Source: Paucibacter sp. Y2R2-4 (GTDB taxonomy: Bacteria > Pseudomonadota > Gammaproteobacteria > Burkholderiales > Burkholderiaceae_C). Taken from it: a DNA stretch of 64,000 bases. Under the pieces are notes generated by a model. That model made no database searches. It was not told the DNA's origin and saw nothing but the letters and a program-made list of their open reading frames with translations. This document shows, piece by piece, positions 25,160 to 33,669 of this stretch. The stretch lies in contig NZ_JAJIRO010000003.1 in assembly GCF_025717535.1 (NCBI RefSeq), forward strand, positions 372,001 through 436,000, read 5' to 3'. How positions within the stretch are numbered: position 1 is the stretch's first letter; every line of letters begins with the position of its first letter. The position numbers were made by a program, and so were the translations under genes.

Positions 25160-26059
25160 TCAGTCCTGAGCATTCAAGAGTGGGTGAGCCGCAGTGCAGG
25201 CAATCAAATGGTCCAGCAAGGCTCGCACCCGCGCGGGCATGCTGCGGCTGTGCGGCCAGACAGCGCTGATGACGCGCAGCTCACCTGCCCATTCCGGCAA
25301 GGCCTCGACCAGGCGCCCGGCCTGCAACTCGGCCGCCACCTGGGTCAGCGGGCAGTAGATCAGGCCAATGCCGCTGCAAGCCATGTGGACGGCCAACTGG
25401 GTCTCGTTGACGCGAAAGTGCCCTGGCGGCACGAACTTCACCTCCGCGCCGCTGCTGCGATGGGTGAGGCGCCACTGGGTCACGGGTTCGTTGATGATGA
25501 AGGCGTGCTGGCCGAAGTCATCCGGGCTTTTGAGTGCCGGCTTTTGTGCCAAGTAGTTGGGTGCGGCGACCAAGACGTTTTGTACCGCCCCCAGCCGCCG
25601 CTGGCCGAAGGACGAGTCATTCAGTGTGCCGGCCCGAATCGCCAGATCGGCGGCGTTGCCGAGCAGGTCTTCGGTCAGATTGCTCAGTTGCAATTCAAGG
25701 TGGATCTCGGGGTGGCGCAGCAGAAACTGGCTCCACATCTCCCGCAGCGGTCCATTGGCCAGATTGATGGGTGCCAAGACCCGGACCGTGCCGCGCAGCT
25801 GATTCAGATTGGCGTCCAGCGATTGGGTGGTTTGCTGCAAGGCCTGCAGCAGAGGTCGGCATTGTTCGTAGTACTGCAGTCCCTCGGGCGTGGGTAGCAG
25901 GCGGCGGGCGCTGCGGTGCAGCAGCCGGCAACCCAGCGAGGCCTCGAGCGCCTGCAGGCGGCGCGTCACTTTGGCCGCAGGCAGACCGGCGCCGAGGGCC
26001 GCGGCGCGCAAGCTGCCGGCCTCAACAATCGCCACGAACAGGGCCAGATCGTCCAGCAT
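25160..26059 (-). CDS. LysR-family transcriptional regulator, divergent from a DUF2798-AhpD operon
   Basis: 299 residues: an N-terminal helix-turn-helix (DLALFVAIVEAGSLRAAALGAG, AAKVTRRLQALEASLG) and a substrate-binding-type effector domain (VLAPINLANGPLREMWSQFLL). The motif order matches the CrgA/AaeR-like LysR group. It is divergent from the small membrane protein and AhpD-like genes, the classic LysR arrangement, and a perfect palindrome lies six bases upstream of its ATG, suggesting it represses itself and acts on the divergent operon. Confidence 0.9.
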   Translation of the reverse strand: MLDDLALFVAIVEAGSLRAAALGAGLPAAKVTRRLQALEASLGCRLLHRSARRLLPTPEGLQYYEQCRPLLQALQQTTQSLDANLNQLRGTVRVLAPINLANGPLREMWSQFLLRHPEIHLELQLSNLTEDLLGNAADLAIRAGTLNDSSFGQRRLGAVQNVLVAAPNYLAQKPALKSPDDFGQHAFIINEPVTQWRLTHRSSGAEVKFVPPGHFRVNETQLAVHMACSGIGLIYCPLTQVAAELQAGRLVEALPEWAGELRVISAVWPHSRSMPARVRALLDHLIACTAAHPLLNAQD

Positions 26060-26064
26060 GTGAG

Positions 26065-26081
26065 TTAAATTTGAAATTTAA
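26065..26081. promoter_or_regulatory. candidate LysR operator palindrome TTAAATTT-G-AAATTTAA
   Basis: A perfect 17-base palindrome with a single central G, in an A/T-rich island between the divergent LysR and DUF2798 genes. It contains T-N11-A as expected for LysR boxes and sits next to the LysR start, where binding would autoregulate. Confidence 0.6.
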
Positions 26082-26157
26082 GATTTGGATTTTGAGTGTA
26101 GTTTCTATTTCAGACATTGATTAGCCTAGAGCCCTGTTTGAGATTCAGGAGTATTCG

Positions 26158-26415
26158 ATGTCTGCCGCCACCCGCTCTCGCTTGGTTTTCGCCTTGCTGA
26201 TGTCTTTGGAAATGTCTTTGCTGATGACCGGCTGGGTCACTTGGGTGAATCTGGGCTTTGGCGAGCAGTTCCTGGCCCGTTGGGTGCATGCTTTTGTGCT
26301 GGCTTGGCCGGCCGCTTGTGTGATCGTGCTGGCCACCGCCCCCAGCGTGCAGCGCCTCAGTCAGCGCCTGTTGGCCGCATGGTCTTCGGCCGCAAGGCAG
26401 GAGCCACGGCCATGA
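26158..26415 (+). CDS. small membrane protein, DUF2798 family
   Basis: 85 residues with two membrane segments (near 8-30 and 45-65). The pattern RLVFALLMSLEMSLLMTGWVTWVNLG is typical of DUF2798. Function unknown. Its stop overlaps the start of the AhpD-like gene (ATGA), so both are made from one message divergent from the LysR gene. AGGAG precedes its ATG. Confidence 0.82.
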   Translation: MSAATRSRLVFALLMSLEMSLLMTGWVTWVNLGFGEQFLARWVHAFVLAWPAACVIVLATAPSVQRLSQRLLAAWSSAARQEPRP

Positions 26416-26858
26416 GTGCAAATGTGCAAACCCGCTTGCGCCTGCCATATGCCGAGCTTTCGAGCGCGGCCCTGCAAGGCCTGCGCGAGGCCAAAAAGGC
26501 GCTGGCTCAGAGCGCCGTCGGGCTGAGTCTGATCGAGTTGCTGTACCTGCGGGTTTCGCAAATCAATGGCTGCGCCTTTTGCCTTGAAATGCACAGCAAA
26601 GCCTTGCGAGCGCGGGGTGAAAGCCAGGAACGCCTGGATGCACTGGCGGGTTGGAAGGCCAGTGCACGGTTCAGCGCGGCTGAAAGGGCAGCGCTGCGCT
26701 GGGCCGAATCTTTGACCGATATCGCCACCGCGCAGGCCAGCGATGCGGACTTCGAATCCATGCAGGCGCACTTTGATGCACAGGCCATCTCCGATCTGAC
26801 TCTGGCCGTGGCCACGATGAATGCGCTCAACCGGGTGGCGATTGCCATGCGGCACTGA
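26412..26858 (+). CDS. AhpD-like carboxymuconolactone decarboxylase-family protein
   Basis: 148 residues, all helical. The peroxidase-type centre is complete: C54-A-F-C57 followed by H61 in INGCAFCLEMHSK, with a Glu about 12 residues upstream (E42). AhpD-type proteins reduce peroxiredoxin partners or act as alkylhydroperoxidases. A LysR regulator lies divergently, suggesting oxidative stress or a xenobiotic inducer. The ATG overlaps the DUF2798 stop by four bases. Confidence 0.9.
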   Translation: MSANVQTRLRLPYAELSSAALQGLREAKKALAQSAVGLSLIELLYLRVSQINGCAFCLEMHSKALRARGESQERLDALAGWKASARFSAAERAALRWAESLTDIATAQASDADFESMQAHFDAQAISDLTLAVATMNALNRVAIAMRH

Positions 26859-26864
26859 GTTTGA

Positions 26865-27269
26865 TCAGAACACCGTCTTGGCGCGCCCGGCCTTGATGCC
26901 GCTGCGCAGGCTCTTGCCTTCGAGGCGGCGCTGCTGGGAGCCCCAGCTTGGCTTGGTCGCCCGGCGAGCCTTGGGCGTGTGGGCCACGCTTTGCACCAAG
27001 TCGACCAGGCGCGCGACCGCGTCGGCGCGGTTTTGCTCTTGGCTGCGTGACTCTTGCGCCTTGATGACGATCACGCCGTCTAGGGTGAGGCGTTGATCGG
27101 ACAGAGCGAGCAGGCGCTCTTTGATGACCGGCGGCAGTGTCGAGCGGCGGATGTCAAAGCGCAGATGCACCGCGCTGGAGACCTTGTTGACGTTTTGGCC
27201 GCCCGGGCCGCTGGCGCGGATGAAGCTGAAGTCCAACTCCCAGTCGGCCGGGGCCCAGTGCAGGTTCAC
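26865..27269 (-). CDS. arfB: alternative ribosome-rescue factor ArfB (YaeJ)
   Basis: 134 residues with the GGQ motif at 23-25 (RASGPGGQNVNKVSSAVHL), which hydrolyses peptidyl-tRNA on stalled ribosomes, and a basic C-terminal tail (RRLEGKSLRSGIKAGRAKT) that enters the empty mRNA channel. Length matches ArfB. It follows alr by three bases on the same strand, so it is likely the second gene of an alr-arfB operon. It converges with the AhpD gene, six bases away. Confidence 0.93.
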   Translation of the reverse strand: MNLHWAPADWELDFSFIRASGPGGQNVNKVSSAVHLRFDIRRSTLPPVIKERLLALSDQRLTLDGVIVIKAQESRSQEQNRADAVARLVDLVQSVAHTPKARRATKPSWGSQQRRLEGKSLRSGIKAGRAKTVF

Positions 27270-27272
27270 CGC

Positions 27273-28385
27273 TCAGACCATGGGCTCGATGGTCACCGGC
27301 ACCCGCTTGGCCAGCGCGCACATCAGCTCATAGCCGATGGTGCCGGCGGCCTTGGCCACTTCGTCGATGGGCAAAACCTGAGCCTTGGGGCCGCGGCCCC
27401 AGAGCGTGACTTCGCTGTCAAAGCTGGCGCTGGCGGGCAGGGCGGTCAAATCGACGGCCAACATATCCATGGACACCCGTCCGACGGTGGTGGTGCGCTG
27501 GCCGTCGACCAAGATCGGTGAGCCACTGGGCACATGGCGTGGGTAGCCGTCGGCATAACCGCAGGCGACGATGCCGATTCGCATGGCCTGGCTGGCGGTG
27601 AAACTGCTGCCGTAGCCCACGGTGTCGCCAGGCTGCAGATGCTGCACGCCAATGATCTTGGAGCGCAGCGTCATGCCGGGTCGCAGGTCCCAATGCTCGG
27701 GGCCATGTTCCGGGTAGTCGGGTACGCCGCCGTAAGTCATGATGCCGGCACGCACCCAGTCGCTGGCCACGCGCGCGGTGTGGCGCAGGGTGGCGGCGCT
27801 GTTGGAGACGGTGCGTTCGCCCGGCAGGTCGGCGCAGACCTGCTTGAAGATGTCGAGTTGGTGCTGGATGCCGTCTTTGCCGAAGCGCAAGGCATCGGCG
27901 TCCGAGAAATGCGTCATCAGCGAGATTTCGTCGACCTGGGGCAGGGCGTTCAGCCGGGTCCAGGCGGCGCGGAAGGCTTGCGGCGCAAAGCCGAGCCGGT
28001 TCATGCCGCTGTTCAACTTGAGGAAGACGCGGTGTGGCTCGTGCGTCTTGTGCATGGCCAACCAGTCGATCTGCTGCTCGCAATGCACGGCATGCCAGAG
28101 CTTCAGCCGCGAGCACAGCTCCAGGTCGCGGGTTTCGAAGCAGCCTTCCAGCAGCAGAATAGGGCCGCGCCAACCGAGCGCACGGATGCGTTGCGCTTCA
28201 TCCAGGTCCAGCAGCGCAAAGCCATCGGCCGCGCGCAGGCCTTCGTAAACATTCTCAATCCCATGGCCATAGGCATTGGCCTTGACGACGGCCCAGACCT
28301 GCGCGTCCGGGGCGCAAGCGCGCGCGCGGGCCAGGTTATGGGCCAGATTAGGGACGTGGATCAGGGCTTCAATAGGACGTGGCAT
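27273..28385 (-). CDS. alr: alanine racemase
   Basis: 370 residues of a fold-III PLP enzyme that interconverts L- and D-alanine for peptidoglycan. The PLP lysine is K35 in AVVKANAYGHG and the second catalytic Tyr is Y258 in GYGSSF. A central SLMTHFSDAD, and VSMDMLAVDL toward the C terminus, fit the family. The ATG used is MPRPIEALIHVPN; an extension of 12 codons upstream is unlikely. It has no D-Ala ligase nearby and is divergent from lplT. Confidence 0.94.
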   Translation of the reverse strand: MPRPIEALIHVPNLAHNLARARACAPDAQVWAVVKANAYGHGIENVYEGLRAADGFALLDLDEAQRIRALGWRGPILLLEGCFETRDLELCSRLKLWHAVHCEQQIDWLAMHKTHEPHRVFLKLNSGMNRLGFAPQAFRAAWTRLNALPQVDEISLMTHFSDADALRFGKDGIQHQLDIFKQVCADLPGERTVSNSAATLRHTARVASDWVRAGIMTYGGVPDYPEHGPEHWDLRPGMTLRSKIIGVQHLQPGDTVGYGSSFTASQAMRIGIVACGYADGYPRHVPSGSPILVDGQRTTTVGRVSMDMLAVDLTALPASASFDSEVTLWGRGPKAQVLPIDEVAKAAGTIGYELMCALAKRVPVTIEPMV

Positions 28386-28450
28386 GGGGCGAATTGTGGC
28401 ACTGCCTCGGGACACTGGCATGACTTCGGCCAGGCCCGCGCAAGCCCTGC

Positions 28451-28463
28451 ATGCTATAAACCC
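28451..28463 (+). promoter_or_regulatory. extended -10 element ATGCTATAAACCC upstream of lplT
   Basis: TGCTATAAA gives an extended -10 (TGn plus TATAAA) 87 bases before lplT. The same 13 bases occur at 31004-31016 before an EamA gene. No good -35 is visible in either. Confidence 0.5.
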
Positions 28464-28546
28464 GGCGCAGCGCTTGTTGTGAGCCCGGTCTCCAGCAGCC
28501 CCCGCATGGGTGCCGGCGCGAATCTCTCGCAGTATCGATTGGGTTC

Positions 28547-29827
28547 ATGAAAAAAGGCTTTTCCACCATCATGTCAGCGCAGTTCTTCAGCTCGCTGGCT
28601 GATCAGGCTTTGCTGGTCGGAGCGATCGAACTGCTCAAGAGCACCGGCTCGCCGGCCTGGCAGATTCCCGCCTTGGGGCCGATGTTTGCGTTGTTTTACG
28701 TGGTGTTGGCGCCCTTTGTCGGCGCTTTTGCCGACGCTGTGCCCAAGGGCAAGGTCATGTTCTATTCGAACCTGATCAAGATTGCCGGTTGCTTGATGAT
28801 GCTGTTCGGCACCCATCCGCTCTTGTCTTATGCCATCGTTGGCTTGGGCGCCGCGGCCTATTCGCCGGCCAAGTACGGCATCTTGACCGAGCTCTTGCCG
28901 CCCTCGCAATTGGTCAAGGCCAATGGTTGGATGGAAGGTTTGACGATTGCCTCCGTCGTCTTGGGCATCTTGCTCGGCGGCCAGTTGGTGGGGCCGCATC
29001 TGGCGCCAGCACTGCTGGGTCTGGAACTGCCCTTTATTGACACCGGTATCGACACCCCGCCCGAGGCGGCCATCGCCAGCATCGTTTTCCTGTACATCAT
29101 TGCGGCGGTTTTCAATCTTTACATCCCGCGCACCGAAGCGCCGCTGCAGCCGCTGGGTCATGGCTTGGTCGGACTGGTGCGCGATTTTGCCGACTGCAAT
29201 TCACGGCTGTGGAAAGACAAGCTGGGCCAAATCTCCTTGGCCACCACCACCTTGTTCTGGGGTGTGTCCGGCAATATGCGCATCATCGTCTTCCCCTGGG
29301 CGGCCGTGGCGCTGGGTTACACGACCACACAGGCCTCAAATCTGGCCGGCGTGGTGGCGATTGGCACCGTCGCTGGCGCGGTGATCGCCGCATCGGTCAT
29401 GCGTCTGGACGCAGCCACCAAGGTCATTCCTCTGGGCATTGGCATCGGCATCTTGGTGACGGGCCTGAATTTGGTCACCAATGTTTGGTTGGCCGTGCCC
29501 TTCTTGGTGGTGTTGGGCCTGATTGGTGGCTTCTTGGTGGTGCCGATGAATGCCTTGCTGCAGCATCGCGGCCATAACCTGATGGGTGCCGGGCGCTCGA
29601 TCGCGGTGCAGAACTTCAATGAGCAGGCCTGCATCTTGGGCCTGGGCGCGCTCTACACCGGCATGGCCAAGCTGGGCCTGTCCACCTTCACCGCCATCGG
29701 CATCTTCGGCATGATCGTGGCGCTGACCATGTACAGGGTCTACCGCTGGCACCAAAGCAATTTGAAGCACCATGGTGCTGAGGTGGCGCGGCTGGAAGCA
29801 CTGGCACGCTGCGACGAGTGCCACTGA
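28547..29827 (+). CDS. lplT: lysophospholipid transporter LplT
   Basis: 426 residues, 12 membrane helices, MFS fold. The N terminus (GFSTIMSAQFFSSLADQALL) and SYAIVGLGAAAYSPAKYGIL are characteristic of LplT, which flips lysophospholipids across the inner membrane for re-acylation. The usual partner acyltransferase/ACP synthetase Aas is not adjacent. The gene is divergent from alr, has an extended -10 upstream and ends at a strong bidirectional terminator. Confidence 0.92.
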   Translation: MKKGFSTIMSAQFFSSLADQALLVGAIELLKSTGSPAWQIPALGPMFALFYVVLAPFVGAFADAVPKGKVMFYSNLIKIAGCLMMLFGTHPLLSYAIVGLGAAAYSPAKYGILTELLPPSQLVKANGWMEGLTIASVVLGILLGGQLVGPHLAPALLGLELPFIDTGIDTPPEAAIASIVFLYIIAAVFNLYIPRTEAPLQPLGHGLVGLVRDFADCNSRLWKDKLGQISLATTTLFWGVSGNMRIIVFPWAAVALGYTTTQASNLAGVVAIGTVAGAVIAASVMRLDAATKVIPLGIGIGILVTGLNLVTNVWLAVPFLVVLGLIGGFLVVPMNALLQHRGHNLMGAGRSIAVQNFNEQACILGLGALYTGMAKLGLSTFTAIGIFGMIVALTMYRVYRWHQSNLKHHGAEVARLEALARCDECH

Positions 29828-29863
29828 AACGAGCCTCTGAAGCGAAATCAATTCCTTCAATAG

Positions 29864-29903
29864 AAAACGGCGGGAGGCCAGCCAAGCCTCCCGCCGTTTT
29901 TTT
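29864..29903. terminator. strong bidirectional terminator
   Basis: A 15-bp perfect stem (AAAACGGCGGGAGGC / GCCTCCCGCCGTTTT) with a 7-base loop and T run on plus. The A-rich other side lets it act for the convergent SGNH gene on minus too. Confidence 0.93.
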
Positions 29904-29923
29904 AATGCCCATGTTGGCCGGGT

Positions 29924-30865
29924 TCAGCCTTTGCGACGGCCGTTGCTCGGTTCCACATGTTTGACGCCGTTCAGCACGTCTTCGATGTTCTCTGACCAAG
30001 CGCGTGCGATCTTGAAGCAGCCGCTGTGGTTCAGGTGGATCTCGTTGTGCCAGTCGCCGCTGCTGCCGCTGGAGCCTGGGGTGGCCGGAGCCAAGGGCAC
30101 GGCCGTGGAGTCGAAGACATGCAGGCCGGGGAACTGCTCTTTGTCGGCTGCCATGCTCTTGAGCAGCAAGGCCAGGTGGAAGACCATCAGTCGGCTGACG
30201 GCCGCCCAATCGGCCGCGGGCAGGGCACAAGCCTTCAGCGCCGGGTAGAGCCAGGGGCCGGAAGCACCCAAACCGGCATCCTCGGCACCGGCGGGCCGCG
30301 GCATCGGCACGGCGTAGCAATGCATGAAGACCGGCTTGCCGGCCGAAGGCCCCTGGTCGCGCAGCGTCAGCAGGTGCCGAACATTGGTGCGCAGATAGTC
30401 GCTGTAAGTGGCCCAGCCGGGCTCGGAAAAATAGCGGGCCACGCCGGCAGACGGTGGGCCCCACTCGGTTTGGCGGCGCAGCAAGCGCAGGTGCAAAGGC
30501 ACGTCTTGGCCGTCGGCGGTGTGTGCCGGGGTTTGCGCGGCCGCGATCAGGTCATTGCCGCCGACCGACAGCAGCACGCCGTCCCAGGTCGGCGCATCGT
30601 CGCTGCTGAGCAGGCGCACGAAGTCGGGGGCCGACTCCAAATCCACCATATGGCTGAGCGCTTCGCCCGAGCCGGCGCAATTGATGGCGCAAACGGGCTG
30701 CTTGAAAACCATTTCTTGCAGCAGATTGGCATGCGCATTCAGTTTCGCGGCTGCCGTTGAAAACCAGGAATCCCCTTGCGCCAGCAGACGCCAGCGGAAG
30801 TTGCTCAGGTCAGGTGCCGACGCGGACGCCAGGTCCCCCGGGGTGAAGCAGGCCAGATGATCCAA
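29924..30865 (-). CDS. SGNH/GDSL-type hydrolase
   Basis: 313 residues. Block I is AQGDSWFST (S33), block III is LSVGGNDL (102-105) and block V is DWHNEIHLNHSG with D271 and H277 as the likely acid and base, the order of an SGNH esterase or acylhydrolase. No signal peptide is obvious, so it may be cytoplasmic. The TTG start has GGGAGAG six bases upstream and is preferred over an ATG 30 codons earlier without ribosome site. Substrate unknown. Confidence 0.82.
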   Translation of the reverse strand: MDHLACFTPGDLASASAPDLSNFRWRLLAQGDSWFSTAAAKLNAHANLLQEMVFKQPVCAINCAGSGEALSHMVDLESAPDFVRLLSSDDAPTWDGVLLSVGGNDLIAAAQTPAHTADGQDVPLHLRLLRRQTEWGPPSAGVARYFSEPGWATYSDYLRTNVRHLLTLRDQGPSAGKPVFMHCYAVPMPRPAGAEDAGLGASGPWLYPALKACALPAADWAAVSRLMVFHLALLLKSMAADKEQFPGLHVFDSTAVPLAPATPGSSGSSGDWHNEIHLNHSGCFKIARAWSENIEDVLNGVKHVEPSNGRRKG

Positions 30866-31003
30866 GAGAGACTCTCCCTTTTTTGCAAAAAGCGACAAGC
30901 GTTGCGGAAGCCATGCGAAAGCGCGCTGAGGAACTGCATTTGACGCGCCGCGCAAGCCTATCTCAAAAGTGCGACGCCAATGCCCGACTCGGCAGTTTTC
31001 ACC

Positions 31004-31016
31004 ATGCTATAAACCC
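31004..31016 (+). promoter_or_regulatory. extended -10 element ATGCTATAAACCC upstream of an EamA gene
   Basis: Identical 13-base element to that at 28451, located 114 bases before the EamA start. Suggests the two transporter genes use the same promoter type. Confidence 0.5.
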
Positions 31017-31129
31017 TGGGCATTGTTGGCCGGCCCAGCACTCTTTGTCAGCGTCTTTTTGGGGTCAGGTGTTGCTAGCGACCAACCCAAGGCGACCCAG
31101 CCGCCTGTTCCTCTCCAGTCCACCTCCCC

Positions 31130-32014
31130 ATGCCTGTTCTTGCTCTGATGTTCAACGCCCTGGTTTGGGGGCTGTCTTGGTGGCCGTTTCGGCAGTTTTC
31201 AGAGGCGGGTCTGCACCCTTTGTGGACCACGGTCACGCTCTACATCCTGTCCTTGCTGGTGATCAGCCTGAGTCAATGGCGCGCTTGGCGTGAGTTTCTG
31301 AGCACGCCAACGCTGTGGATGATCATGCTGGCGGCCGGCGTCACCAATACTGCTTTCAACTGGGGCGTGGCCCTCGGTGATGTGGTGCGCGTGGTCTTGC
31401 TGTTCTATCTGATGCCTTTGTGGGCGGTGCTGTTGGCGCGCCTGATCCTGGGCGAGCGGCTGACCGCCTTGGCCGGCTTGCGCATGGCCCTGGCCTTGGG
31501 CGGCGCGGCTTTTGTGTTGGCGCCCGAGGGCGGTGGCCTGCCTTGGCCGTCCAGCCTGGCTGACGGCTTGGGCCTTTTGGGCGGTTTTACCTTTGCCTTG
31601 AACAATGTGATGTTGCGCCGCGAGGCCCATCGCGGCGCGCATGCGCGAGCCCTGGCCATGTTCAGCGGCGGCGTGTTGGTGGCCGGGCTGTCGGCCAGCT
31701 TGATGGCAGGTGCTGGCTTGGTGAGCTGGCCCAGCCTGCCCGGACCGATCTGGTTGCTGCCCCTGGTCGGCATGGCGGTGCTGTTCTTCTTGTCGAATTT
31801 GTCCCTGCAATATGGCGCCGGCCGTTTGCCGGCCAATGTGACGGCCATCGTCATGTTGACCGAGGTGCCGGTGGCGGCCATCTCCGCGATCTGGCTGGGC
31901 GGCGGGCATTTGGATCTGAAAACCGGCGTGGGCGGGGCCTGCATCTTGGCTGCAGCGCTGCTGGCAACCCTGGAGCGGCACAAAAACGCTAGCGCCGCTA
32001 CTATCGAAAGCTGA
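31130..32014 (+). CDS. EamA (DMT superfamily) transporter
   Basis: 294 residues, about ten membrane helices, two EamA repeats (first FNALVWGLSWWPFRQFSEAG, second near residue 145). Conserved LPANVTAIVMLTEVPVAAIS near the C terminus is typical of the family. Likely metabolite exporter of unknown substrate. It is not closely related by eye to the EamA at 21382. Glutathione peroxidase follows 28 bases downstream on the same strand. Confidence 0.88.
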   Translation: MPVLALMFNALVWGLSWWPFRQFSEAGLHPLWTTVTLYILSLLVISLSQWRAWREFLSTPTLWMIMLAAGVTNTAFNWGVALGDVVRVVLLFYLMPLWAVLLARLILGERLTALAGLRMALALGGAAFVLAPEGGGLPWPSSLADGLGLLGGFTFALNNVMLRREAHRGAHARALAMFSGGVLVAGLSASLMAGAGLVSWPSLPGPIWLLPLVGMAVLFFLSNLSLQYGAGRLPANVTAIVMLTEVPVAAISAIWLGGGHLDLKTGVGGACILAAALLATLERHKNASAATIES

Positions 32015-32042
32015 TTTCAAACGATCACCAGGAGCATCCGAT

Positions 32043-32540
32043 ATGGCGAAGAGCGTGTATGACTTTCAAGCGGTGTCCATCCAGGGCCAGCCGGCCGACC
32101 TGGCCAGCCAGCGAGGCAAGGTCTTGCTGATCGTCAATACCGCCAGCGCCTGCGGCTTCACCCCGCAGTTCAAGGGCCTGGAGCAGCTGTGGAAAGACTA
32201 TGCCGAGCAGGGCTTGGTGGTGGTGGGCTTTCCCAGCAATGAGTTCGGCGGACAAGATCCGGGCAGCAACGAAGAGATCTCCTCTTTTTGTGAGCTGAAC
32301 TACGGCGTCAGCTTCCCGATGATGGCCAAGGTGCAGGTCAATGGCGCCGAGGCGCATCCCTTGTGGCAATGGCTGAAGGGCGAAGCGCCCGGCATCTTGG
32401 GCACCCAGGGCATCAAATGGAACTTCACCAAGTTTCTGGTCGGACGCGATGGCCAGGTGATCAAGCGTTATGCGCCCAATGATGAACCGCAGAAGCTGCG
32501 CGGAGATATCGAGGCAGCCTTGAAGGCAGCGGCGGCCTGA
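32043..32540 (+). CDS. glutathione peroxidase family protein (Cys type)
   Basis: 165 residues. The peroxidatic C37 is in NTASACGFTPQ, with Q71 (FGGQDPG), W126 and N127 (KWNFTKF) completing the catalytic tetrad. C83 is in the position of the resolving cysteine of thioredoxin-dependent members, so it may use thioredoxin rather than glutathione. It reduces hydrogen and lipid peroxides in the cytoplasm. AGGAG precedes the ATG. DUF2332 starts four bases after its stop. Confidence 0.92.
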   Translation: MAKSVYDFQAVSIQGQPADLASQRGKVLLIVNTASACGFTPQFKGLEQLWKDYAEQGLVVVGFPSNEFGGQDPGSNEEISSFCELNYGVSFPMMAKVQVNGAEAHPLWQWLKGEAPGILGTQGIKWNFTKFLVGRDGQVIKRYAPNDEPQKLRGDIEAALKAAAA

Positions 32541-32544
32541 GCCG

Positions 32545-33651
32545 GTGATTCCGACCGCTGCCGCGCTTGCCGATTTGGCGGCTCGCTTCCGGCACTTTGC
32601 AGCCGTCGAGTGCACGCAGGATCCCCTCTATGTGGCGCTGTGCTTGGCCGTGGCCGACTCACCGGAGATGCTGGCGCTGTTGGCCGAAGCGCCCAAGACG
32701 CAGGCCCACCCCAATCTCTTGTTGGCAGCGCTGCATGAGCGCGTCTTGGCCGGGGTCGCGCATCCTTTGGCTTCTTACTACCCCAGCGTGGGCGGCCAGC
32801 GCATGCCGGATGCCGAACTGCCCGCTGTGCTCTTGGACTTCGCCCGCCGCGAGCGCGTGAGCTTGGTGGCGCATTTGCGCACGCGCAGCACGCAAACCAA
32901 TGAGATCGGGCGCTGCGCGGTGCTGTGGCCGGCGCTGCAACACATCGCCGCGAGCACCGGCAAGCCGGAGTTGGCCTTGTTTGACTTTGGCAGCAGTGCC
33001 GGATTGAACTTGGGCGTGGATGACTATCGCTACCGCTACCTGAGGGCCAAGGGCTGCTTTGAAGCGGGCGCGCTCGCCGCAGCGCAGCGCCCCTTGATTG
33101 AATGCCAATGGCTGGGCTCGGCGCCACCGCTGTCAGTGGGCGACTGGCGTTTGGTCGAGCGCATTGGCGCGGACCCCGCCGCCATTGATGTTCAGGATGC
33201 GCATGCGCGGCGCTGGTTGGCCGCTTGTCTATGGCCGCATGACCGAGAGCGCGCGGCGCGCTTGCAGCAAGCGCTGGCCTTGGCGCAGCAACGGCCGCGC
33301 CGGGTGCTGCAAGCGGACGATTGCCTCGACGCTTTGGAGGACTGGCTGCATGAGCTGCCGAGCGGCCTGCAGCCCATTGTGTTCAACAGCTGGGTCTTGC
33401 ATTACCTGGACCCTTCAGCACTGGCTCAGATGCGCCAACGCCTTGCCGCTTTGATGCAGCAAGGCGATCTGGTTTGGCTCAGCGCTGAGGCTCCGCAGCT
33501 GCGACCGGCCGGGCTTGAATTGCCCGACCTCGCCGAAGGTGCGACGGCCTCGACATTGTGGACCCTGCAGTGGGCCGAGTCGGGCGCGCTGCAGCAGCGT
33601 GCCCTGGCCTGGTCACACCCACATGGACGCTGGCTGCAGTGGCTGGCTTGA
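32545..33651 (+). CDS. DUF2332-family protein
   Basis: 368 residues. The family is indicated by HPNLLLAALHERVLAG, RSTQTNEIGRCAVLWPAL, ALFDFGSSAGLNLGVD and the later FNSWVLHYLDP. The DFGSSAGLNL segment resembles a methyltransferase-type glycine-rich loop, and such proteins may bind SAM, but no activity is established. A GTG start immediately after the glutathione peroxidase gene implies co-translation. Confidence 0.85.
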   Translation: MIPTAAALADLAARFRHFAAVECTQDPLYVALCLAVADSPEMLALLAEAPKTQAHPNLLLAALHERVLAGVAHPLASYYPSVGGQRMPDAELPAVLLDFARRERVSLVAHLRTRSTQTNEIGRCAVLWPALQHIAASTGKPELALFDFGSSAGLNLGVDDYRYRYLRAKGCFEAGALAAAQRPLIECQWLGSAPPLSVGDWRLVERIGADPAAIDVQDAHARRWLAACLWPHDRERAARLQQALALAQQRPRRVLQADDCLDALEDWLHELPSGLQPIVFNSWVLHYLDPSALAQMRQRLAALMQQGDLVWLSAEAPQLRPAGLELPDLAEGATASTLWTLQWAESGALQQRALAWSHPHGRWLQWLA

Positions 33652-33669
33652 CGCAGCCGGCCTGAGTGC

